Positions 51,276 to 59,959 of a stretch of DNA of 64,000 nucleotides are shown here, piece by piece. Origin of the DNA: JBCCXL01 sp039191605 (GTDB lineage Bacteria; Acidobacteriota; Thermoanaerobaculia; Multivoradales; JAHZIX01); NCBI GenBank assembly GCA_039191605.1, contig JBCCXL010000017.1, positions 93,760 through 157,759 of the forward strand, in the 5' to 3' direction. Each line of letters starts with the position of its first letter. The first letter of the stretch is position 1. The notes beneath the pieces are model-generated. The model did no database searches, had not been told where the DNA came from, and saw nothing but the letters and a program-made list of their open reading frames with translations. The translations under genes and the position numbers were made by a program.

Positions 51276-51781
51276 CTCCCGAGATCACCGCTGAGGTAGC
51301 TGCTGGGCAGACGGGGACGCTGCCGAGTACAGAAGGCGCACGCGGCTCCTGAGCCCTTCGGTTCGGGGCACTGGGGCGGCCTCGATAGAAGCGGGAGAGG
51401 GGAGTTGGGGAAGGGGAAGAAATCTCCGGGCGGAATTGAAACATTCTGGCCGCTGGGAAGCCTGTATTCACTGTCGATTGACTGCTAGACATTGAAGTAG
51501 CGAACCCCCTGCTCACGATGCCCTCTGCTGACTGGAGCCTCCGGATCTCGCTCCGGTTCCCCCCTTCGCATCACCCCGTGAAGAGGAGCCCGGAATGCGA
51601 GGTCGTGCGTGGCCACCCGCTTCGACGGCTCTTCGGAGGACTGCCGTCGCAGCACCGATGCAGTGGAGGGAAGTGAGCTTCTCCTCGCGATCTTCCGTCT
51701 GGCTTTCCGCCCTGTAGCCCCCTCGGCTTCGAAAGACCCCGGATCCCAGGCCACCCTGGGCCCGGAATGAGGAGCGCCCCC
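51276..51781. other. Intergenic region upstream of the P47-like cluster
   Basis: This 506-base stretch has no supported gene. It should carry the promoter of the P47-like operon, but I found no -35/-10 pair with acceptable spacing. The ribosome-binding site GAGGAG at 51769-51774 closes it. Confidence 0.45.
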
Positions 51782-53119
51782 ATGCAGATGAACGGCTGGG
51801 ACGTGATTTACGCCAGCAACGTCTCCCAACTCAACCAGGTGTTGGCGGCTTCTTCCGCCAAGCTCCTGCCTTCCTTTTCCTTCGAAGACAAAACCCTGGA
51901 GCTTTCCTTCTCCGGCAAGTTCGGGCCCTGGTCGATCCAGCCCGGGGGCTCGGCCAATCGAATCAATCTCCAGGTGCCCATCACCTCCGGCTCCCTGAGC
52001 TCGCCGGCCTTCTCCAAGCCCATCTCTCTGGACGGCGTCGAGCCGATTCTCAACCTCGCCCTGGTGCTGGTGGAGGGCAGTCACTCCGGCTCCCAGAGCC
52101 TGACCTTCGACATCACCACCAACTCCACCTCGCCCTCGAACAAGAACGGCGATCTCTACGTCAACAACCCGGATGCCTCCGGCAAGCTGGCGCAGCGGGA
52201 TCCCACCGGGCAGGCGGCGGCGATGATTCGAGACTGGTTCTGCGAACCCTTCGTCGCCAACAAAGAGAAGATCTCCTTCGTCTTCGCCACCGTCTTCACC
52301 GATCCCGACGACAAGCCCTGGCTGCGGCCCAAGGCCACCGGGGTGAGCTACTTCGAGTCTCTGAACCACGACATCCAGGCGGTGGGCATTCAGACTCTCA
52401 CCGAGGCGCCGTGGAGCGCCTCGGGTCTGTCGACGGCCATCGATCCCTCGCTGCTGGCGAAGGGGGAGTCGATGTTCTACGCCCTCTCCCAGGCGGTGTT
52501 TATGAAGAACCTGCTGCTGCCCTCCACCGCCCAGGCGCTGAACGTCAGCACCGGCCACCTCAAGTTCAATGGTCCCAGTAAGCCCAGCGAGCAGGGGAAG
52601 TGCTCGATCACCAACAACGGCGACATCGACCTGCCCTCGGTGGACCACGACGGCACCCACTACTACCCGAAGCTCGAGAGCTACGAGGTGCACATCACCG
52701 ACAACCAGATCTTGACCCGGGGCTCGGGACGTTTCGACATCACCGGCCTCCACGACGCCTACGTCACCTTCGACAACCTGGAGGTGGTGAACGAGATCGT
52801 GTGGGATTCAGAGCACAACAAGCTGGGCTTCAAGAAGGTCAGCCAGACCAAGCCCAGCACTGATTCCCACATCCCCTGGTACGAAAAGTCCATCACCTGG
52901 GTGGTGCCCCTGGTGGGCCTGATCGTCAACCTGGTGATGGACGCGGTGGTGGCCTCCATCGAGGGGGCGGTGGAAAACGCCGTCGAGGGTACCGGCTCTC
53001 TCTCGGTGAGCCAGATTCAGCTGGATACCGCGGTGTGGACCGGCCTCGACCATTTCGACGTCAACCAGGCGGCCCTCGCGACGGCCTTTCTGGTGCGCGG
53101 CAAGACGAAGTCTTCGTAG
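51782..53119 (+). CDS. P47/OrfX-like TULIP-family protein 1
   Basis: GAGGAG seven bases upstream favours the ATG at 51782, giving 445 residues. It starts NGWDVIYASNVSQLNQVL, the GWD-aromatic-Asn opening of clostridial P47 proteins, followed by FSGKFGPWSIQPGGSANRI and NLQVPITSG. A hydrophobic stretch at ~369-393 (ITWVVPLVGLIVNLVMDAVVASI) precedes an Ala/Glu helix, and the C-terminus is VWTGLDHFDVNQAALATAF, then LVRGKTKSS. The three following proteins share this order. P47 and OrfX2/3 have the tubular lipid-binding (TULIP) fold and accompany botulinum neurotoxin genes. No signal peptide is present. Family call rests on motif recall; function here is unknown. Confidence 0.75.
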   Translation: MQMNGWDVIYASNVSQLNQVLAASSAKLLPSFSFEDKTLELSFSGKFGPWSIQPGGSANRINLQVPITSGSLSSPAFSKPISLDGVEPILNLALVLVEGSHSGSQSLTFDITTNSTSPSNKNGDLYVNNPDASGKLAQRDPTGQAAAMIRDWFCEPFVANKEKISFVFATVFTDPDDKPWLRPKATGVSYFESLNHDIQAVGIQTLTEAPWSASGLSTAIDPSLLAKGESMFYALSQAVFMKNLLLPSTAQALNVSTGHLKFNGPSKPSEQGKCSITNNGDIDLPSVDHDGTHYYPKLESYEVHITDNQILTRGSGRFDITGLHDAYVTFDNLEVVNEIVWDSEHNKLGFKKVSQTKPSTDSHIPWYEKSITWVVPLVGLIVNLVMDAVVASIEGAVENAVEGTGSLSVSQIQLDTAVWTGLDHFDVNQAALATAFLVRGKTKSS

Positions 53120-53317
53120 TTCTGTCCTGAGGTCCCCACCGTGCTCAGCTTCACTCGATCCCGACTCTACCCCGAGGGGGGCCCTGGCGGATTTCGCCTC
53201 GATCCTCTCTCTTTGTCTCCGCTGTACCAGCTCTCCTCGCTGAGCCAGCTCTCTTCTGCTGATCTTGCTTCTACTGATCTTTCGAACCCCGCTCAACCTG
53301 CCTCAAGGAGCCTTTCT

Positions 53318-54988
53318 ATGTCGACGAATCAAGGATCCGGAAATATCGACCTCATGGGTTGGGATACCGTCTTCGCCCTGCGCCTGGACGCGGTGAACCA
53401 ATCCATCGTCGCTCAGAAGACCACCCCTGCGACCTTCGATGGTGTGGACAAGAAGGGCGGCGGCACCGTCAAGGGGGAGTGGGAGGCCTGGAGCGTCACC
53501 GGCGGTGAGGGCGACGGCATCTTGCTGCACTGCCCGGTGAAGTCCGGCACCCTCACGGTGGAGGGGCTGGAGGGCTCCCACAAGCTCGACGGCGGCTGGG
53601 TGGAGGTGATGATCACCCTGGTGAAGGAGAAGAGCGACGCCGAGCTGCCGGACTCCTCCGCCAAGCCCGGCAGCGGCACCACCCACGTCTTCCGCGCCAA
53701 CCAGACCGACAACCAATTCGAGTCGCCGAAGGTGCAGGGGATGAGTTACGACTTCAGCCCCGGTTTTCTGAATTACGCCGCCCAGGACGCTTTCACCGCC
53801 TACTTCACCGACAACATCAGCGTGTTCAACGCGGTCTTCGCCGCGGTGCGGGAAGAAGAGACGGCGGTCGAGGCGGACAAGCAGTGGCTCAAGCCAGCCC
53901 TCTCGGTCTACGCCCTCGCCCGTCCGGCGGAGGGCGCCACTCTGGAGAACTCCGGCTTCGGCGTGCTGAGCCTGGTGAATCCCCCCTCCGGCAGCACCCT
54001 GCCGCAGCAGAACTTCGACCTCGACATGTTCAAGCCCTTCGCCAAGACGGAGACCAAGACCAACTCGGTGTTCGCCGTCTCCGCTCCTCTGGCGATGACC
54101 CACATCGTCCAGCAGTCGGCGGTGCACTGCGTCATGGGTGCGACGATGGACGACTTCAAGGTGACCAACAGCGGCATCACGGTGACCAATAAGAACACGC
54201 TGAATTGGGGCAACTTCGTCGTCAAGAAGGGATCTCCGGCGGTCACTCCGGTGATCAAGCCCGGGGATTTCGAGCTCACCCTCGACGGCATGGACTTCCA
54301 CCTCAACATCAGCCAGGCTGCCTTCACCACCCCCGACGGCACCGCCGACGTGAAGCTGACGGCGGACCAATACTTCAATATGGGCGCCGTGAAGCTGGCC
54401 AACGGCAAGTATTACTTCAAGCCGGACAAGGGCCTGGGCACCAACAGCATCCGCGCCGACGTGAGCCCCAACAAGGGTTTCGAGATCGCCATGATCATCG
54501 AGAGCATCGTCATCGGCGTCGCCCTGGGCTTCCTGGGAGCGGGCCTCGGCGAGGCCGCCGGCGAGGCGGTGAACGGCGCCGTGGACGGCTCCGAAGGCGT
54601 GATCACCGCCGGACAGGACGGCATCGACAACGCCCTCGACGGCTCCGGGACGACGGTGGAGGACGTGGAGAACGATGCCGCCACCGACGCTACCCGTCTA
54701 ATTCAGGATCCCGAGTCCGATTCCTCCGGCGAGACCGGCATCGTGTCCAATAAGTGGAAGGTGTGGGGCGGCGTCATCGGCGGCATGTTCGGCATCCCCA
54801 TCGGCGTGCTGCCGCAGATCATGACCGCCATCTGGAACGGCGACATTCACCAGGGCAACGTGCCGACGGTGGACCAATTCGCCACCAACTTCACCGGCGC
54901 CGTGCAGTGGCCGGAGGTCAGCGACTGGCAGGTTACCGGCGGCACTTTCCGCTCCGCCTTCCTCCTCGGCGGCAACGCCAAGTCCTGA
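53318..54988 (+). CDS. P47/OrfX-like TULIP-family protein 2
   Basis: The ATG at 53318 follows AAGGAG. The 556-residue product shows MGWDTVFALRLDAVNQSI, VKGEWEAWSVTGGEGDGILL and HCPVKSGTL, then VYALARPAEGATLENSGFGVLSLV. Two hydrophobic Gly/Ala-rich stretches lie at ~389-417 (MIIESIVIGVALGFLGAGLG) and ~481-502 (WGGVIGGMFGIPIGVLPQIM), with an acidic segment between. It ends VQWPEVSDWQVTGGTFRSAF, then LLGGNAKS, matching the signature of its neighbours. It is the longest of the four. The second hydrophobic stretch is absent from the others. It is separated from its neighbours by ~200-base spacers but is on the same strand. Confidence 0.78.
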   Translation: MSTNQGSGNIDLMGWDTVFALRLDAVNQSIVAQKTTPATFDGVDKKGGGTVKGEWEAWSVTGGEGDGILLHCPVKSGTLTVEGLEGSHKLDGGWVEVMITLVKEKSDAELPDSSAKPGSGTTHVFRANQTDNQFESPKVQGMSYDFSPGFLNYAAQDAFTAYFTDNISVFNAVFAAVREEETAVEADKQWLKPALSVYALARPAEGATLENSGFGVLSLVNPPSGSTLPQQNFDLDMFKPFAKTETKTNSVFAVSAPLAMTHIVQQSAVHCVMGATMDDFKVTNSGITVTNKNTLNWGNFVVKKGSPAVTPVIKPGDFELTLDGMDFHLNISQAAFTTPDGTADVKLTADQYFNMGAVKLANGKYYFKPDKGLGTNSIRADVSPNKGFEIAMIIESIVIGVALGFLGAGLGEAAGEAVNGAVDGSEGVITAGQDGIDNALDGSGTTVEDVENDAATDATRLIQDPESDSSGETGIVSNKWKVWGGVIGGMFGIPIGVLPQIMTAIWNGDIHQGNVPTVDQFATNFTGAVQWPEVSDWQVTGGTFRSAFLLGGNAKS

Positions 54989-55190
54989 GTTCTGCTGCAC
55001 CGGCGCTGCGGCGCCGAGCTGCCCGGCTGACTTCGTATTTCTGGCTTCGGGCTTCGAGGGTGTTTCGAGCCCCGAGATGCCGCGAGTACGGAGAGCTTCA
55101 TGTAGCTCCATGTGGCTCCATGAGCTCGGCATTCATCGTGCCGCTCAGAAAGTCGCAGTGCCGGTGCGGACTCTCCTAGAGCTAGAAGCT

Positions 55191-56657
55191 ATGAACGCTC
55201 AAGACCCCGCCCTCGCCCCCGCTCCCGGCATTCCCCTGGAGCAGCGAACAGAGCAGACCGGAGACAAGCCCCAAGGGGAGATCTCCACCTTCGGCTGGGA
55301 TACCGCCTTCGCGGTGCGTATCGAGAACGTCAACGCCGCCATCAAGGCCCGCAAGGCCTCGCCCACCTCCTTCTCGTACCAGAACCCCGAGGATTCCAAG
55401 ATCACCTGCGCCGGCACCTTCGGCGATTGGCAGATCGTCCGCGGCGGCGATGGGGGAGGGGTAAACGTGATGCTGCCCATCAGCGATGTCAAGGGCGTCG
55501 CCAAGGGCGGCAGCGGCTACACCCCCTACACCTGGAGCGGTGGCTCCATGACCTTCACCATTCGGCTGCATTTCTTCGACGCCGGCGACACCAAGCGGCA
55601 TCTGCGGGTGCAGCCCACGGCGGGAGGCCCCAGCGAGCCGGTGGTGCAGTATTTCGGCGGCGATTACAGCCAGCCCCTGGATCCTCCCTGGACGATGTAC
55701 GCCATGCAGGCGGCGGTCACCGCCTGGTGCAAGGAGCACCTGGCGGACTTCGCCTATATCTTCTCCATCGCCGACCTCAACGACTCCGCCGACAAGAAGG
55801 CCTGGGCCTTCCTCAAGCCCACTACCCTTTCCTATTCCTACGTCGACGGGGAGACCGAGCACGACGCCTTCCTGGGGGTGCTGGCGATGACCCAGGGGGA
55901 GAGCGCGGGGAACCTGCAGCAGGTGATCGACAAGCGCATCGTCCAGGGCGATGAGGAAGGCGCCTTCTGCATCTCTCGGGATCTGCTCCTCAAGCGCCTG
56001 ATCCTGCCGAACCTGCAGCAGCTGTGGACCAACCTCAAAACCGATCAGGTGACCTTCGGCGAGCAGGGCTTCCAGCTCAAGGCCAACGAGAGCGTGGACC
56101 TGCCTCAGACGACCTATCAGGGCAATCAATACACCCCTCAGCTGAAGCGCTTCAGCTTCGTCATCGAGGGCCCCCAGATCACCCTCGAGGCCTACACCGA
56201 GACCCAGGTGCAGAGCGGGGTCACCGCCTGGTGCCAGACCACCAATCACTACACCATCAAGAAGGGCACCAACTCCAAGGGGGAGACCACCCTGGCCTAC
56301 GCCAAGCTGCCCTCCCCCCCGGCCTCCCACGGCCACCACATCGCCACCTGGGTGAAGATCACCGACGATCTGCTGGCCCTGGTGCTGGGCATCGCCCTGG
56401 CCGCCCTAGCGATCCTCACCGGCGGCGCCGCGGTGCCGGTGATCGCCGTGCTGGGGGCCCTGCTGGTGGGCCTCATCGCCCTCTCTCCCACGATCTCCGG
56501 CATGATCGAGAACAACGACGCGCCGGCCATCAATCTGCTGCAAGACAACATCTCCAACCCCATGGTGTGGACGGATAGCAAAGACTTCCAGATCGACGTC
56601 GTCGACCTGGATGGCGCCATCCGCCTCGGTGGGTCTCTCGGATTTGGGTCCGCCTAG
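55191..56657 (+). CDS. P47/OrfX-like TULIP-family protein 3
   Basis: The ATG at 55191 gives 488 residues; its ribosome-binding site (AGAAG) is weak, and the open frame extends further upstream without support. After a ~30-residue Pro/Gln-rich leader comes FGWDTAFAVRIENVNAAI, then GTFGDWQIVRGGDGGGVNV and MLPISD. Mid-protein YVDGETEHDAFLGVLAMTQG is shared with protein 4 (VAVLAMTQGRSGAGNQ). A long Ala/Leu/Gly stretch (~391-431, ALVLGIALAALAILTGGAA continuing) resembles a membrane-inserting hairpin. The end MVWTDSKDFQIDVVDLDGAI, then RLGGSL carries the common C-terminal signature. The next gene starts 18 bases later, so the two are probably co-translated. Confidence 0.78.
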   Translation: MNAQDPALAPAPGIPLEQRTEQTGDKPQGEISTFGWDTAFAVRIENVNAAIKARKASPTSFSYQNPEDSKITCAGTFGDWQIVRGGDGGGVNVMLPISDVKGVAKGGSGYTPYTWSGGSMTFTIRLHFFDAGDTKRHLRVQPTAGGPSEPVVQYFGGDYSQPLDPPWTMYAMQAAVTAWCKEHLADFAYIFSIADLNDSADKKAWAFLKPTTLSYSYVDGETEHDAFLGVLAMTQGESAGNLQQVIDKRIVQGDEEGAFCISRDLLLKRLILPNLQQLWTNLKTDQVTFGEQGFQLKANESVDLPQTTYQGNQYTPQLKRFSFVIEGPQITLEAYTETQVQSGVTAWCQTTNHYTIKKGTNSKGETTLAYAKLPSPPASHGHHIATWVKITDDLLALVLGIALAALAILTGGAAVPVIAVLGALLVGLIALSPTISGMIENNDAPAINLLQDNISNPMVWTDSKDFQIDVVDLDGAIRLGGSLGFGSA

Positions 56658-56675
56658 GGCCTGGAGGAAGGAACC

Positions 56676-58316
56676 ATGACGACGACTCTCGACCTCTTCG
56701 ATTGGGATGTGGTGTACGCCACCACCTTTGCCGCCCTCGATCGCCGACTCCATGATCAGGGCTGGTATCCCACCGACTTCTCCGGCGAAGTCGGCGACAA
56801 CAAGGCCAGCGGCAGCTGGGGCTGCTGGGAGATCCTCGGCGACGCCCCCAGCGACTTCCTGTGGCTTCAGGGCACCGTGGACTCCGGCACCGCCGTCGTC
56901 GGCGGCCAATCCATCGACCTCGGCGGCTCCCGCTGGACGGTGCAGGTGAGCCTCCACGACGCCGGCGGCGGCAGCTTCCGCCCCGCCTCGTCGCCGCCTA
57001 CCAGCCCCCACCTGGCGCAATTCGATATCGACCTCCGCGGCGCCCAGCGCTACCAGGTGCAGGAGCTGATGGTGGAGATCCTCGGCCCTCAGATCCTCGG
57101 CCTCGGCGAGGTGGTGAACGTCAACCTGGAAGACCACGGCGTGCTCGCCAAATACCCCTGGCTGCGCCCCACCTCCGCCAACCTCGCCCTGCAGGCCCTC
57201 GGCTCGAAGGACGAGCGCAAGGGCATCGTCGCCGTGCTGGCGATGACCCAGGGCCGCAGCGGGGCCGGCAATCAGCTGGCGGTGGATTCGGGGATTCTCT
57301 GCTCCTCCCAGGGCGTCGACGGCGCCGCCCTGGCCATCGGGCCCGGTCTCTTAACCGAGCAGCTGCTGCGCCCCTCTCTCGCCGCCCTGGTGCAGGGCTC
57401 CACCGTCGATGACTTCACCACCGACAAGGCCGGGGTGGTGCTCTACAACCCGCAGCAGATCACCTGGGGCTCCTTCAGCTACGACCTCTCCAACGGTGAG
57501 ACCTCCACCATCGAGCCCACGATCCCCAAGGGCAATATCGAGCTCTCCCTGGAGAAGGACCTCGTCCATCTCTCGATGTCCGACATCCACTTCAGGGATC
57601 CCTCCTGGGGCGGCCCCGGCTACATCACCGTCGCCTTCGATACCGAGGCCTTCATCCACTTCGACTTCGTTCTGCGCAAAGACGGCGGCCTGGTGATGGT
57701 GCCCAAGCCCGGTGACTTCAGCGGCTTCAACGTCACCATCACCCCCAGCGAGAGCCTGCAGATCTTCCAGATTGCTCTCGACGTTGCCCTTCAGGTGCTC
57801 TTCGCCGTCCTCGGCGGCATCGTCGAGAGCGTCACGGGACCGGCGGAGCAGGCGGTGAACGACGCCGTGGAGGAAGGCGCCGAGGGCAGCTTCGGCGCCG
57901 AGATGGGGGCCGAGACGGTGGACGGCATTGCCGGCGAGGCTACCGAGGAGGAAGTCCAGGAGGCGCGGGAAGGCGCCGCCCAGGACGCCGGCGAGGCCCT
58001 CGCCAACGAGGGCAAGCCCGGCTATCTGCAGAAATTCAAGGCCGCCCTGTGGGCCAATCGCTACAAGATCGGCCTCAAACTCATCGAGAAGATGGTGGAG
58101 ATTCCCGCCGGCAAGATCGAGAGCATCGCCGTATATCTGGCGAAGGAAGACTACGACCAGCTGCCGGATATTTCCGCCTTCGCCAAGGCCCTGATGGAGG
58201 TGGTGACCTGGCAGCAGGCGGCCTCCTTCAAGGTCGAGAGCGGAGCCCTGGAGGGCTCTCTGGTCTTCCGCGGCACTCTGACGTCGGCAGAAGGCAGCAA
58301 GGGCGAGGAAGGGTAA
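56676..58316 (+). CDS. P47/OrfX-like TULIP-family protein 4
   Basis: A strong GGAGGAAGG site precedes the ATG. The 546-residue protein begins FDWDVVYATTFAALDRRL, where Asp replaces Gly in the GWD motif, then ASGSWGCWEILGDAPSDFL. It shares VAVLAMTQGRSGAGNQ with protein 3. A hydrophobic stretch lies at ~360-386 (LQIFQIALDVALQVLFAVLG), followed by a long acidic amphipathic helix (AEQAVNDAVEEGAEGS and EEEVQEAREGAAQDAGEAL). The C-terminus VTWQQAASFKVESGALEGSL, then VFRGTLTS repeats the cluster signature and is followed by a short charged tail. It ends eight bases before the next gene. Confidence 0.77.
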   Translation: MTTTLDLFDWDVVYATTFAALDRRLHDQGWYPTDFSGEVGDNKASGSWGCWEILGDAPSDFLWLQGTVDSGTAVVGGQSIDLGGSRWTVQVSLHDAGGGSFRPASSPPTSPHLAQFDIDLRGAQRYQVQELMVEILGPQILGLGEVVNVNLEDHGVLAKYPWLRPTSANLALQALGSKDERKGIVAVLAMTQGRSGAGNQLAVDSGILCSSQGVDGAALAIGPGLLTEQLLRPSLAALVQGSTVDDFTTDKAGVVLYNPQQITWGSFSYDLSNGETSTIEPTIPKGNIELSLEKDLVHLSMSDIHFRDPSWGGPGYITVAFDTEAFIHFDFVLRKDGGLVMVPKPGDFSGFNVTITPSESLQIFQIALDVALQVLFAVLGGIVESVTGPAEQAVNDAVEEGAEGSFGAEMGAETVDGIAGEATEEEVQEAREGAAQDAGEALANEGKPGYLQKFKAALWANRYKIGLKLIEKMVEIPAGKIESIAVYLAKEDYDQLPDISAFAKALMEVVTWQQAASFKVESGALEGSLVFRGTLTSAEGSKGEEG

Positions 58317-58324
58317 GGCCCACC

Positions 58325-58678
58325 ATGGCTGAACAACGAATCAAGATCGAGGCGCGCTTCTCCATTCACCCGGGGAAGAGCGCCGCGGTCCAGCCCATCC
58401 AGGAGCAGCTCAACCAGCTCCTCGGCACCACCGAAGCCACCACCTTCAACACCCAGATCAGCGCCGATCAGAGCACCTTTCAGCTCCAGGCTCTGGCGCC
58501 GAGCTACGAAGCCTTCCAGAAGGCCCTGGTGATCATCGGCCCCACCCTCGACGCCCTCAACCAGCCGGCGCCGGTGGACAAAGTACGAGTCTTCGGAGCC
58601 GTCACCGACGAGATGAAGGCCTCCATGGCCGGCTTCCCGACGGAGTTTCTGTCCTTCGCCGAGGCGGGGGTTTCCTAG
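58325..58678 (+). CDS. Small dimeric alpha+beta-barrel (ABM-like) protein of the P47-like operon
   Basis: The ATG at 58325 is eight bases after the P47-like gene 4, and the overlapping longer frame is not needed. The 117-residue product, IKIEARFSIHPGKSAAVQPI, then FNTQISADQSTFQLQALAPS and YEAFQKAL, has the beta-alpha-beta pattern of antibiotic-biosynthesis-monooxygenase-like (ABM) domains. These form dimers and act as monooxygenases or binding proteins. The catalytic residues vary, so the reaction cannot be predicted. Tight linkage suggests it works with the TULIP-like proteins, perhaps on a hydrophobic ligand; that is inference. The gene is the last member of the coupled group. Confidence 0.65.
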   Translation: MAEQRIKIEARFSIHPGKSAAVQPIQEQLNQLLGTTEATTFNTQISADQSTFQLQALAPSYEAFQKALVIIGPTLDALNQPAPVDKVRVFGAVTDEMKASMAGFPTEFLSFAEAGVS

Positions 58679-58785
58679 GTCTCTGGCCTGATCGCTTTAT
58701 GCCTGGCAGCGTTCGGTCCGTCGGAGGGCTCAATGGCAGCCGGGCGCAGCCTCACTCTGCTTCGATTCGCTTCGCCTTAGGCCTC

Positions 58786-58818
58786 TCTTGCGCCCCTCTT
58801 GCGCCCCTCTTGGGCCTC
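58786..58818 (+). repeat. Three 11-bp tandem repeats (TCTTGCGCCCC)
   Basis: Two identical units at 58786 and 58797 and a variant at 58808 lie in the spacer between the ABM-like and the glycosyltransferase genes. Confidence 0.85.
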
Positions 58819-58924
58819 AGCGGGCCTGGAAGAGACGACCCTCCTCTTCCTGGTCCGCCGGCCCACTCTAGAGTTCTCTGCCCGCATTGCCGTACATCCT
58901 GATCCCCCTCCGAGCCAACACCCC

Positions 58925-59959
58925 GTGAGCCTCGCCCTCTGCACCTTCCACCAGATCCCCGCCCACAACCCCACCTTCAAAACCGATCGGCTGGGGCCCA
59001 TGGCGCTGATCAACCACCGCGACTACTGCCAGCGCCACGGCTACACCTTCCTCCATCGCCCTGAGTCCACCGCCTTCGCTCCCGACCGCCCCATCTGCTG
59101 GGCCAAGATCCCCTTCCTCCTCGCCGCCCTAGAAGAGCACGAGTGGGTCCTCTGGGCCGACAGCGACGCCCTCATCCTCGAGCCGGAGATCCCCCTCGAG
59201 AGCTTCCTCGATCCCCGCTACGACCTCCTCTCCCAATGCCCGCGGGAGCTGTGGAACGCCCTGGCCGAGGAGCCCCCTTCAGAACACCCGGCGCCCGGGT
59301 CTTCGGCCTCTGAGGCCCCAGACCCCCGCCAACTCCAGCCCCTCAATACCGGCGTCTTCTTCCTCCGCTCCACCCCCTGGACCCGCCAGCTCCTCCAGCA
59401 GGCCTGGCAAGAGACCCACTTCATCTCCCGCCAAGAACCCTGGAACGGCATCGGCGACCAAGAAGCCCTCACCGCCGTCCTCCAGCGCCAGCCCGACGCC
59501 CACGAACGCATCGGCTACCTCCAAGACCTCCAAGGCCACCCCCGCCACCACCGCCCCGGCCGACTCTTCGTCCACCTCTACGGCAACCTCGCCCGCCACC
59601 GCATCCCCCTCCAGCGCTGCGAGCAGATTCTGAGCCGATGGGAAGAACACATCGCCGCCGGCGGGCCCCGGGCCATGGCTTCACAAGAAGCGGGGGAGAG
59701 GAGCGACGTCGACTCCGACTCCGACTCCAAATCCGAAGCAGCCCAAGCCGAACAGCTCCTCCTCCAAGACCTCCTCCTCCAAGACCTCCTCCTCCAAGAC
59801 CTCGCCACCCTCCACTGGATCTGCATCCAGCACAAAGACCCCCACGCCACCCCCGTCCGCGGCGACCTCGACGCCTTCCTCTACCGCCCCGAAGACCTCG
59901 ACCCCTACCGCCACCGCCAAGACGATCCCTACCGCGCCGAGGCCCTAGCCCATGCCTAA
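58925..59959 (+). CDS. Glycosyltransferase, GT34-like (GMA12/MNN10 family)
   Basis: The GTG at 58925 is the best start because it opens on the first strand (LALCTFHQ); no strong ribosome-binding site is visible. Blocks are NHRDYCQRHGYTFLHR, KIPFLLAALEEHEWVLWADSDALIL, with DSD as the metal-binding DxD motif, LNTGVFFLRSTPWTRQLL, GIGDQEALTAVL and FVHLYGNLARHRI. This matches the GT34 fold (alpha-galactosyl/mannosyltransferases). Near the C-terminus are DSDSDSKSE and a (LLLQD)3 run from a 15-bp repeat. Codon use is extremely C-ending compared with neighbours. The next gene starts inside its last codons (overlap 8 bases). The acceptor is unknown. Confidence 0.85.
   Translation: MSLALCTFHQIPAHNPTFKTDRLGPMALINHRDYCQRHGYTFLHRPESTAFAPDRPICWAKIPFLLAALEEHEWVLWADSDALILEPEIPLESFLDPRYDLLSQCPRELWNALAEEPPSEHPAPGSSASEAPDPRQLQPLNTGVFFLRSTPWTRQLLQQAWQETHFISRQEPWNGIGDQEALTAVLQRQPDAHERIGYLQDLQGHPRHHRPGRLFVHLYGNLARHRIPLQRCEQILSRWEEHIAAGGPRAMASQEAGERSDVDSDSDSKSEAAQAEQLLLQDLLLQDLLLQDLATLHWICIQHKDPHATPVRGDLDAFLYRPEDLDPYRHRQDDPYRAEALAHA
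59756..59800 (+). repeat. Three 15-bp repeats (CTCCTCCTCCAAGAC) encoding (LLLQD)3
   Basis: Units at 59756, 59771 and 59786 are identical and keep the frame of the glycosyltransferase gene. Confidence 0.95.

Noticed and set aside
51485..52753. 422-codon open frame on the minus strand
   Set aside because: It overlaps P47-like gene 1, which has a ribosome-binding site and clear paralogues; the minus-strand product has none.
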